DNA of 47,721 nt, taken from the NCBI GenBank assembly GCA_017882905.1, contig JADGOO010000033.1, forward strand, positions 1-47,721, in the 5' to 3' direction. The translations under genes and the position numbers were made by a program. Source of the stretch: Acidimicrobiia bacterium (GTDB lineage Bacteria > Actinomycetota > Acidimicrobiia > IMCC26256 > PALSA-610). The notes under the pieces were generated by a model, which was not told where the DNA came from, ran no database searches, and saw only the letters and a program-made list of their open reading frames with translations. Shown one piece after another: positions 15,723 to 22,497 of this stretch (its first letter is position 1; each line of letters starts with the position of its first letter).

Positions 15723-16748
15723 TCAGAGCCGAGCGAACAAGCGCCGAGCATGGCGCGCCGCGGTGGCTCGCACCTCGTCGGGGTCGACCCGCGTGGCGAT
15801 GCCATCACGCAGCATCGTCTCGCCGTCGATCACCACCTCACGGGCGCGCAGCCCCGGCGAGAACGCCACGAACCACGGATCATCGGCGCCATCAGCCGAC
15901 CACGTGACCGTGTCGCCGCGGGCTTCGGGCACGAGGTCGTAGCCGGCCTCGAGCCAGCGCCACACGGTGGTCGGTGTCTCGGTCACGTCGTGTTCTCGGA
16001 GCCGCACGTAGGCGAGTCGCACCTCCTCGAGCATGTCGGCGCCGATGCCGTCGGTGCCGAGGACGACACGGTTCGAGAAGCGCGCCGGGCGTCCGTAGCC
16101 GACCGCGTTGTTCATGTTGCTGCGCGGGTTGTGCGCGATGAGACCGCGCAGACCAGCGTGCTCGTCGAGCTGCACGCAGTGCACGAGCAGCCAATCATCA
16201 GCCGTGAGGTGCGCGAGACGCTTCGGCGCGTCGATGTCGTCGACGGCTTCGGCCACATGGATGTGCACGCCCACGCCGAGATCGCTCGCGAGTCCCGCCG
16301 CGGCCTCGATGGTCGCGTCGCTGCAGGTGAAGGCCGCGTGCAGCCCCACAAAGCCTCGTCCGCCGGCGCGCAGGAACCGCTCGTTCTCGGCCAGCCCGCG
16401 ACCGGCGCCTTCGGGACCGTGCCGATCGGTGGCGCCGTACGCGCAGAGCACTCGCACGCCGACCTCGGCACACGCATCGGCGATCACCGTGAGCGAGCCT
16501 TCGATCGCGTTCGGCGACTCGTGATGGTCGATGATCGCCGTCGTACCGCACTCGAGTGCTTCGAGTGCGCCGAGGCGCGCCGCGGCGCGGATCATCTCGA
16601 GATCGAGGGCCACGTCGACGCGCCACCAGATCTGCTCGAGGATCTCGATGAATCGCGTCGGTGTCTTCGGAGGCGCCGGCATGCCTCGCGCCAGCGCCGA
16701 GTAGAGGTGATGGTGCGCGCACACCATCCCGCCGGTGGTGCGGCTCAT
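15723..16748 (-). CDS. ssnA: SsnA-like amidohydrolase lacking the N-terminal domain
   Basis: A deaminase-type amidohydrolase related to SsnA and guanine deaminases. The metal motif AHHHLYSALARGM appears at residue 11, directly after the start, whereas full-length family members (about 440 residues) carry some 50-60 residues of beta-sandwich first. The rest is intact: LECGTTAIIDHHESP, VHIHVAEAVDD, WLLVHCVQLD, NPRSNMNNAVG and RVVLGTDGIGAD with the catalytic Asp. A C-terminal strand REVVIDGETML of the beta-sandwich remains. ATG 16748 overlaps the XdhD-like stop as ATGA, leaving no room for a longer start. In E. coli ssnA also lies next to xdhD. The name is by homology and context; the substrate is unknown. 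Confidence 0.78.
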   Translation of the reverse strand: MSRTTGGMVCAHHHLYSALARGMPAPPKTPTRFIEILEQIWWRVDVALDLEMIRAAARLGALEALECGTTAIIDHHESPNAIEGSLTVIADACAEVGVRVLCAYGATDRHGPEGAGRGLAENERFLRAGGRGFVGLHAAFTCSDATIEAAAGLASDLGVGVHIHVAEAVDDIDAPKRLAHLTADDWLLVHCVQLDEHAGLRGLIAHNPRSNMNNAVGYGRPARFSNRVVLGTDGIGADMLEEVRLAYVRLREHDVTETPTTVWRWLEAGYDLVPEARGDTVTWSADGADDPWFVAFSPGLRAREVVIDGETMLRDGIATRVDPDEVRATAARHARRLFARL

Positions 16749-19429
16749 GGCGAGCTGGGATCGGTGACACCCGCGGCCGCCGGCCGGCCCATCGGCAGCG
16801 TGGCGCGCCACTCGCCGTCGCGATCGTGCAGCGCCGCCGCCACGGCACCGGCCGTGGGGACCAGACCGATCTCGCCCACGCCTTTGATCCCGTACGGCGC
16901 GCGGGGTTGTGGTGCTTCGACCAGGATCACGTCGACCGGCGGCATGTCCTTGGCCCGCAAGATGCCGAGGCTGCGCAGCGTGGTGTTCACGGGGCGGCCG
17001 TTGTCGTCGGACGGGAACTGTTCGGTGAGCGCGTAGCCGAGACCCATGTGCACGGCGCCTTCGATCTGGCCCTCACACAGCTGCGGGTTCACCGCTCGTC
17101 CCACATCGTGCGCGGCCACGACCCGTTCGATCGCGCCGCTCTCGCGATCGAGGATGACGAGCTGCGCGGCGTACCCGAACGCCGAGTGGATCACCGGATT
17201 CTCGAGCCCCTCGGACAGCGCGCTCGTCCAATCCACACGGAACTCGCCGTCGTAGTCGATGCCCACGCGGCAGCCGTCGGCGACCGCGGCCCGGCACGCT
17301 TCGGCCACCGAGCCCGCGCCCATGAGAGTGCCGCGTGAGCCAGTGGTCTGGCCGGCGCCGAGCTCACGTGTGGTGTCGACGACGACGCGCACGCGGGCCG
17401 GGTCGATGCCGAGCTCCTCGACAGCCACCTGCAACGCCACCGTGTGCACGCCTTGGCCCATCTCGGTCCAGCAGTGGCGGACCTCGACGGTGCCGTCGGG
17501 TTCGAATCGGACGACGGCGCGCGCCACTTCCTTGAAGCCGTTGCCGAGGCCACTGTTCTTCAGGCCGAGACCCACGCCGACCGCCTTGCCTTCGGCCCGA
17601 GCCGCGTCGTAGTACGGCTTGACGGCGTCGAGACATTGGCGAACTCCGGCACAGCCGTCGTCCATGATCTGACCGGGGCCCCACACCACACCGGGCTCGA
17701 TCGCGTTGCGAGCGCGGATCTCCCAACCGCTGATGCCCACCTGCTCGGCGAGCCGATCGAGCACGCCTTCCATCGCGAACTGCGCCTGGTTGGCGCCGAA
17801 CCCTCGGAACGCGCCGCACACGGGGTTGTTGGTGCGCGCCGCCACAGCTTCCACGTCGATGGTGGGCAGGTGATACGGCCCGCTCGCGTGGCCCGCCGCG
17901 CGTTCGAGCACCTTCATACCCACGCTCGCGTAGGCACCGGAATCGCCGACCATGCGCGCCTTGAGCGCGGTGAGCTTGCCGTCGGCGTCGCAGCCGGCCC
18001 AGTACTCCATCCGGATCGGGTGCCGCTTGGGATGCATCAACAGGCTCTCTTCGCGAGAGAGCGTGCACTTCACCGGTCGTTGCACGAGCCAGGCCGCCAG
18101 CGCAGTCTGCGCCTGGTTGCTCATGTCTTCCTTGCCGCCGAACGCTCCGCCGTTGCTCACGAGCTCGACGGTGACGCGGTCCTTGTCGACGTCGAGCACG
18201 GCCGCGATCTGGTCGCGGTCGTCCCAGACGCCTTGACCGCCCGAGTACACGTGCAACGTGCGGCTGGTGAGATCAGGTACCGCGAGCGTGGCTTCCGGCT
18301 CCAGGAAGGCGTGTTCGATGCGCTGCGTCTGGAAGATCTCGTGCACCACGTGCGAGCTCGCGGCCAAGGCCGTCTCCACATCGCCGCGCGCGTACACGGA
18401 TCGAGAGAGCACGTTGGTCTCGGTGCCCCAGACGGCGATCTCTTCGTCGATGACGGCGGCGGCCGCGTCGGTGATCGTTCGCAACGGCGTGTACTCGACG
18501 GTGACGAGCGAAGCCGCATGACGCGCAACCTCGCGATCGCCGGCGACCACGACGGCGATCACGTCGCCGAGGTAGCTCGTGCGGCCGCCCTCGGGGATGA
18601 AGACCGGCCAATCCTTGTGGATGATGCCGACTCGCAACGTGCCCGGAACGTCGGCCGCGGTGAAGACCGCCTCGACGCCGGGGAATGCGCGCGCCGCGGC
18701 CGTGTCGATGCGCACGACCTCGGCGCGCGCGTGATCGGTGAGGCGCAGCGCCGCGTGCAACATGCCCTCGACCCGGAGATCGTCGACATAGCCACGGTCG
18801 CCGAGCGCCAACGCCTCGGCCTCGTACTTCGCTCCGTTGCTGCCGATGCCGTGCGGCAATGTCGTAGGCGCAACGTCGGCGCCCGAGGCGAGCAGGTCGA
18901 TCGCGTCGAGGATCTTGATGTAGCCGGTGCAGCGGCACAGGTGGGAGCCGAGCAGGCGGGCGACTCCATCGCGGTCGTCGGCCTTGCCGCGGTCGAGTAG
19001 CGACTTGGCGCGCATCACGATCCCCGGTGTGCAGAAGCCGCACTGCAACGCCCCGCACGCCGCGAACGCGCGGGCGTACCGGTCGCGTTCGGCATCGTCG
19101 ACGCCTTCGAGGGTGAGGACGGTCTTGTCCGTGACCTTCGTCATCGACGTCTGGCACGCGACCACGGCCTTGTCGTCGATGATCACCGTGCAACAGCCAC
19201 ACTGACCGGTGGGGGAGCAGCCGTCCTTCGGTGATGTGACGTTCAGCTCCTCGCGCAATGCCGCGAGCAGGTGTGGGTGGTCGGAGCGCACCGTGACCTC
19301 GGCGCCGTTCAGTGTGAACGTCGTGCCCCCCTCGCTCGCACGGCCGCTTCGAGCCTCGGCGGGCCGGGCGTCTTCGTCCCCCGCTCGGCCGTGGCTCGCG
19401 CCCCCTGGGGCATTGTGGATCACGGTCAT
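16745..19429 (-). CDS. xdhD: XdhD-type molybdenum hydroxylase ([2Fe-2S] and Mo domains fused)
   Basis: An 894-residue fusion resembling E. coli XdhD and the family annotated as selenium-dependent xanthine dehydrogenase. Residues 1-35 are a variable Gly/Ala/Arg-rich lead. Residues about 36-175 hold two [2Fe-2S] clusters: Cys71, Cys77, Cys80 and Cys92 (GCSPTGQCGCC ... AC), and Cys130, Cys133, Cys165 and Cys167 (QCGFCTPG ... LCRCTGY). The molybdopterin domains follow, with GGAFGGKEDMSNQ, CGAFRGFGANQAQFAMEG, TGSRGTLMGAG and the catalytic Glu in IKGVGEIGLVPTAGA. There is no FAD domain, so electrons leave by an external partner. The same frame stays open to 20410 across the nitrilase gene, but homology starts only here; ATG 19429 lies 12 bp after that gene. 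Confidence 0.88.
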   Translation of the reverse strand: MTVIHNAPGGASHGRAGDEDARPAEARSGRASEGGTTFTLNGAEVTVRSDHPHLLAALREELNVTSPKDGCSPTGQCGCCTVIIDDKAVVACQTSMTKVTDKTVLTLEGVDDAERDRYARAFAACGALQCGFCTPGIVMRAKSLLDRGKADDRDGVARLLGSHLCRCTGYIKILDAIDLLASGADVAPTTLPHGIGSNGAKYEAEALALGDRGYVDDLRVEGMLHAALRLTDHARAEVVRIDTAAARAFPGVEAVFTAADVPGTLRVGIIHKDWPVFIPEGGRTSYLGDVIAVVVAGDREVARHAASLVTVEYTPLRTITDAAAAVIDEEIAVWGTETNVLSRSVYARGDVETALAASSHVVHEIFQTQRIEHAFLEPEATLAVPDLTSRTLHVYSGGQGVWDDRDQIAAVLDVDKDRVTVELVSNGGAFGGKEDMSNQAQTALAAWLVQRPVKCTLSREESLLMHPKRHPIRMEYWAGCDADGKLTALKARMVGDSGAYASVGMKVLERAAGHASGPYHLPTIDVEAVAARTNNPVCGAFRGFGANQAQFAMEGVLDRLAEQVGISGWEIRARNAIEPGVVWGPGQIMDDGCAGVRQCLDAVKPYYDAARAEGKAVGVGLGLKNSGLGNGFKEVARAVVRFEPDGTVEVRHCWTEMGQGVHTVALQVAVEELGIDPARVRVVVDTTRELGAGQTTGSRGTLMGAGSVAEACRAAVADGCRVGIDYDGEFRVDWTSALSEGLENPVIHSAFGYAAQLVILDRESGAIERVVAAHDVGRAVNPQLCEGQIEGAVHMGLGYALTEQFPSDDNGRPVNTTLRSLGILRAKDMPPVDVILVEAPQPRAPYGIKGVGEIGLVPTAGAVAAALHDRDGEWRATLPMGRPAAAGVTDPSSP

Positions 19430-19440
19430 GGCGTCAGCTT

Positions 19441-20379
19441 TCAGGGTGGCGGGGGGATGGCGCCGCGGCGCTCGGTGATGAGGCCGTACACCTCGGGCCG
19501 GCGGTAGCGGTCGAAGTCGAAGAGCGTGTGCTTGTACTGGGCGCACCGGTCGAGGTCGCATTCGGCCACCACGACCTCGTCGCCGGCCGTGGTGCACTGT
19601 GCGACGATCTGGCCCGACGGGGCCACGATCACCGACTGTGCGAGCGCGTCGACGCCTTCCTCCACGCCACACTTGGCGACGCCCACGACCCACATGCCGT
19701 TCTGGTAGGCGCCCGATTGCAGCACGAGATGATTGTGGAAACCGGCGAGCGCGTCCTGCGTGGGGTCGGGCGCGTAGTGGATCGGCGTGTTGTAACCGAT
19801 CAACGCGAGCTCGCAGCCCTGCAATGCGAGCACTCGGTACGTCTCGGGCCACCGACGATCGTTGCAGATCGCCATGCCCACGATGCCGCCGAACGCGCGC
19901 CACACGTCGAACGAAGAACCCGGCTCGAAGTAGCGGCGTTCGAGATGCTGGAACGGTCGCCACGGTTCGTGTTCCTCGTGGCCCGGGAGATGCACCTTGT
20001 GGTACTTGCCCACGATGGCGCCCCGGCCGTCGACGAGGATGCTCGTGTTGTAGCGGTGGCGCGTGCCGGAGCTGTCGTCGGCCTCGGCATAGCCGAACGA
20101 GAAGCCGATCCCGAGCCGGAGCGCTTCGTCGAAGAGCGGTTTCGTGGCCGCCGACGGCATCTCCGTCTCGAAGAACACATCGACCTCGGCCCAGTCGGCA
20201 AAGAACCAACGAGGAAAGAAGGTGGTGAGGGCGAGCTCGGGGAACACGACGAGCTGCGCGCCGCCGGCACGGGCGCGGTGCAACAACGCGATCATCCGAT
20301 CGACGACGTCGGCACGGGGCTCGTCGCGTGCGATCGGTCCCATCTGTGCCGCCGCGATCCGCACCGACCGATCCGTCAT
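19441..20379 (-). CDS. N-carbamoyl-D-amino acid hydrolase (nitrilase superfamily)
   Basis: A 312-residue carbon-nitrogen hydrolase very similar to the D-carbamoylase used in hydantoin routes, which releases ammonia, CO2 and a D-amino acid. The catalytic triad is visible: Glu48 in FPELALTTFFPRW, Lys in GKYHKVHLPGHEEHEPWRPFQHLE, and Cys in GMAICNDRRWPETYRV. The surrounding segments (GFSFGYAE, RRYFEPG, YNTPIHYAPDP, YQNGMWVVGVAK) follow that subfamily closely. ATG 20379 overlaps the M20 gene stop as ATGA. Being between an L-type carbamoylase and the XdhD-like gene, it probably removes a ureido group from a ring-opened intermediate. Confidence 0.92.
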   Translation of the reverse strand: MTDRSVRIAAAQMGPIARDEPRADVVDRMIALLHRARAGGAQLVVFPELALTTFFPRWFFADWAEVDVFFETEMPSAATKPLFDEALRLGIGFSFGYAEADDSSGTRHRYNTSILVDGRGAIVGKYHKVHLPGHEEHEPWRPFQHLERRYFEPGSSFDVWRAFGGIVGMAICNDRRWPETYRVLALQGCELALIGYNTPIHYAPDPTQDALAGFHNHLVLQSGAYQNGMWVVGVAKCGVEEGVDALAQSVIVAPSGQIVAQCTTAGDEVVVAECDLDRCAQYKHTLFDFDRYRRPEVYGLITERRGAIPPPP

Positions 20380-21704
20380 GACTCCCGCTCCCCGATCTGC
20401 GCAGGGGCACCCCGGTCCGCGTCGTCGAGCAGCGCCGATTCGGTGCTGAGGGCGAGCAGGGTGTGGAGGAGCACGTTCGCGCCGGCCTCGAGGTCGGCGG
20501 GGTCGGTGTGCTCGGCGACGTTGTGCGACAAGCCCTTGTGGCTCGGTACGAAGATCATCCCTGTGGGGCACACGCGCGCCAGCATCTGCGCGTCGTGGCC
20601 CGCGCCCGACGGCATGCGCCGAACGGAGTACCCGAGCGTGCGTGCCGTGTCGTCGACGAGTGCGATCACGCGCTCGTCGAATTCCACCGGCTCGAAGCGC
20701 GCGGTGGAGCGGCTCTCGATCTCGACGTGTTCGTCGGACGCGATCGTGGCGACGGCATCGGCAAGGAGCTCTTCGGCGCGGCGCAGCTCGGCTTCGTCGG
20801 TGTTGCGCAGGTCGACGGTGAGCGTTGCGCGCCCCGCGACGACGTTCACGAGATCGGGTTGCAGGCGCAGTGATCCGACGGTGCCCACCTGGTGGCGACC
20901 GACTGCCGCGATGACCTCGCGGACCGCGACGGCGATCCGGGCCGCCGCGTGGCCGGCGTCGTGGCGCATCGACATGGGCGTGGTGCCGGCGTGGTTCGAC
21001 TGACCGGTGACGCTGATCTCCTGCCACGAGATGCCCTGCACGCTCGTGACCGCGCCGATGGTGATGCCGGCGGCTTCGAGCACTGGGCCCTGTTCCACAT
21101 GCACCTCGACGAACGCGTGCGGAGGCGGACCCGGACACGGGAACGGGCCCCCATAGCCGATGCGCGCGAGCTCGTCGCCGAGACGCGCGCCGTCGATGCC
21201 GATCGTGTCGAGTGCAGTCTCGACGTCGAGCCCGCCCGCGTACACGAGCGAACCGAGCATGTCGGGTGGGAAGCGCGCGCCCTCTTCATCGGTGAAGAAG
21301 GCGACGGCGATCGCGCGATCCGTGCTGATGCCGGCGCGCTCGAGCGTCTCGATGACCTCGAGGCCGGCCAGCACGCCGAAGGTGCCGTCGTACTTGCCGC
21401 CGGTTCGGACGCTGTCGATGTGGGAGCCGCACATCACCGGCGCGAGATCGGGTCGGCGGCCGCCTCGGGTGGCGATCACGTTGCCGATGGCGTCGATGTG
21501 AACGTCGAGCCCGAGGTCGTGCATCCACGCGACGACCACCTCACGCGCGTCGCGGTCGTGTTCGGTCAACGCGAGGCGACACACGCCACCGCCGTCGATG
21601 GCGCCGACTGCGGCGAGGTCCGTGAGCCGGTCGAGGAGCCGGGCGCCGTCGACGCGCAGCTCGGCCGCGGCATCGGAGCGCGCGCGCACCGGCTCGGCCA
21701 TCAT
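20376..21704 (-). CDS. M20-family N-carbamoyl-L-amino acid hydrolase / allantoate amidohydrolase
   Basis: A 442-residue binuclear metal hydrolase, first gene of the long minus-strand operon. Metal ligands can be seen in CGSHIDSV (His), GKYDGTFGVLAG (Asp), FFTDEEGARFPP (Glu-Glu), AFVEVHVEQGP (His) and KGLSHNVAEHT (His). QGISWQEISVTGQSNHAGTTPM marks the lid domain of the hydantoinase/carbamoylase branch (HyuC, AmaB, AllC). Such enzymes hydrolyse ureido groups of carbamoyl-L-amino acids, ureidopropionate or allantoate. The start is ATGATG at 21704/21701. A three-codon ORF (ATG 21712) ends in a TGA overlapping this ATG. The operator at 21725-21739 lies just upstream. Confidence 0.9.
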   Translation of the reverse strand: MMAEPVRARSDAAAELRVDGARLLDRLTDLAAVGAIDGGGVCRLALTEHDRDAREVVVAWMHDLGLDVHIDAIGNVIATRGGRRPDLAPVMCGSHIDSVRTGGKYDGTFGVLAGLEVIETLERAGISTDRAIAVAFFTDEEGARFPPDMLGSLVYAGGLDVETALDTIGIDGARLGDELARIGYGGPFPCPGPPPHAFVEVHVEQGPVLEAAGITIGAVTSVQGISWQEISVTGQSNHAGTTPMSMRHDAGHAAARIAVAVREVIAAVGRHQVGTVGSLRLQPDLVNVVAGRATLTVDLRNTDEAELRRAEELLADAVATIASDEHVEIESRSTARFEPVEFDERVIALVDDTARTLGYSVRRMPSGAGHDAQMLARVCPTGMIFVPSHKGLSHNVAEHTDPADLEAGANVLLHTLLALSTESALLDDADRGAPAQIGERES

Positions 21705-21724
21705 CCGCTCATGATCGGCGCCTC

Positions 21725-21739
21725 TTTACAAAAAGTCAA
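21725..21739 (-). promoter_or_regulatory. operator copy 1, in front of the M20-to-amidohydrolase operon
   Basis: Read on the minus strand the 15 bases are TTGACTTTTTGTAAA. They match the perfect palindrome TTGACATTTTGTCAA at 22460-22474 in 13 of 15 positions. They end 20 bp before the M20 start codon and overlap a possible -10 box TGTAAA (21730-21725). A/T-rich tracts are rare in this GC-rich window, which makes the match stand out. Confidence 0.7.
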
Positions 21740-21810
21740 GAAGGCCCCAAATGCGACGGCCGCTCGCTCAGACGTCCGTCACGCACGACGTTCGGTGACC
21801 GGGGCTCTCG

Positions 21811-21823
21811 TACACTCGCCGCG
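21811..21823 (+). promoter_or_regulatory. leaderless promoter, TACACT -10
   Basis: TACACT (21811-21816) ends 7 nt before ATG 21824 with no Shine-Dalgarno in between. It drives the thiamine-binding-type protein and probably the regulator gene that follows. Confidence 0.55.
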
Positions 21824-22066
21824 ATGGCACGCTTGCGGGCTGAGTTCACCGTTGAGCCGTTTGCCGACGGCGCACCCGGACCGCATGTGCGGGCTGCGAT
21901 CGAGGCCGCCGAGCACACCGGCCTCGAGCCCGATGTGGGTCCGTTCGGGACGACGATCGAGGGCGACGAACCGATCGTGTCGGAGGCAGTCGGCGCGCTG
22001 GTGACCGCCGCGTTCGCGGCCGGCGCCACCCGAGTCTCGATGACAGTCGAGCGAGCGAGCCAGTGA
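21824..22066 (+). CDS. MTH1187/UPF0045-type thiamine-binding domain protein
   Basis: A small 80-residue cytoplasmic protein of the MTH1187/YkoF-like family: FTVEPFADGAPGPHVRAAIEAAEHTGLEPDVGPFGTTIEGDE and the closing GATRVSMTVER follow the family consensus. Members form ferredoxin-like-fold oligomers, and some bind thiamine or its pyrimidine moiety. The ATG lies 8 nt after a TACACT -10 box, so the mRNA is probably leaderless. It is followed after 22 bp by the regulator gene. A small-molecule buffering or sensing role beside the regulator is possible but unproven. Confidence 0.75.
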   Translation: MARLRAEFTVEPFADGAPGPHVRAAIEAAEHTGLEPDVGPFGTTIEGDEPIVSEAVGALVTAAFAAGATRVSMTVERASQ

Positions 22067-22088
22067 AGAACGAGCGGGGCTGAGTCGG

Positions 22089-22463
22089 GTGGCGCGCCGT
22101 CATCCGCTGCTCGCGGCTGTGCAGCCCGTGGCCGACGCGCTCGGTGCGACGGTGGTGGCGCGCACGCGACTTGAGCCGAGTGACATCCCGCTGCAGTGGG
22201 AGGGGGAGGTCGTCGGCGGTCTGCGGCTGCCCGATCGCCAGGTGGGCCTGGCGCCGTTGATCGCGGAAGTGGAACGCGAGCTCGGTGCGCCGCTCGGTGA
22301 TCTGTCGCGCGAGGACAAGCAGCAGGCGGTGCGCTTGCTCGAGGCGAGAGGTGCGTTCACGTTGCGCAAGAGCATCGAAGACGTCGCCGACGCGATCGGT
22401 GTGAGCCGCATCACGGTCTACAACTATCTGCACGCTGTCCGTGACGCGGGGGCCGACGCTTGA
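22089..22463 (+). CDS. short YheO/DauR-type HTH regulator, candidate controller of both flanking operons
   Basis: A 124-residue protein. The C-terminal half (LSREDKQQAVRLLEARGAFTLRKSIEDVADAIGVSRITVYNYLHAVR, about residues 75-120) matches the helix-turn-helix that ends YheO/DauR regulators. The N-terminal half (about 1-70, HPLLAAVQPVADALGATVVARTR ... WEGEVVGGLRLPDRQVGLAPLI) is about half the length of the PAS-like sensor domain in those proteins, so it is either a reduced sensor or a different one. The gene lies between two divergent catabolic operons, each preceded by the same palindrome. The first arm of operator copy 2 starts inside its last codons. The start is GTG 22089, without a strong ribosome-binding site. 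Confidence 0.75.
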   Translation: MARRHPLLAAVQPVADALGATVVARTRLEPSDIPLQWEGEVVGGLRLPDRQVGLAPLIAEVERELGAPLGDLSREDKQQAVRLLEARGAFTLRKSIEDVADAIGVSRITVYNYLHAVRDAGADA

Positions 22464-22488
22464 CATTTTGTCAACCAGTCGGTTGGAT
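22460..22488 (+). promoter_or_regulatory. promoter with operator copy 2 and a second inverted repeat
   Basis: TTGACA-TTT-TGTCAA (22460-22474) is a perfect 15-bp palindrome whose left arm is also a consensus -35. TTGGAT (22483-22488) is the -10 after a 17-nt spacer, and ATG 22498 follows by 9 nt. A second, TetR-like inverted repeat CAACC-AGTC-GGTTG (22472-22485) fills the spacer and overlaps the -10. Two proteins could therefore compete here. Confidence 0.78.
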
Positions 22489-22497
22489 GGATCGACG

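Noticed and set aside
19430-20410. In-frame N-terminal extension of the XdhD-like protein to 1221 residues
   Set aside because: The extension reads antiphase through the D-carbamoylase gene and is Arg-rich. Family homology starts after ATG 19429.
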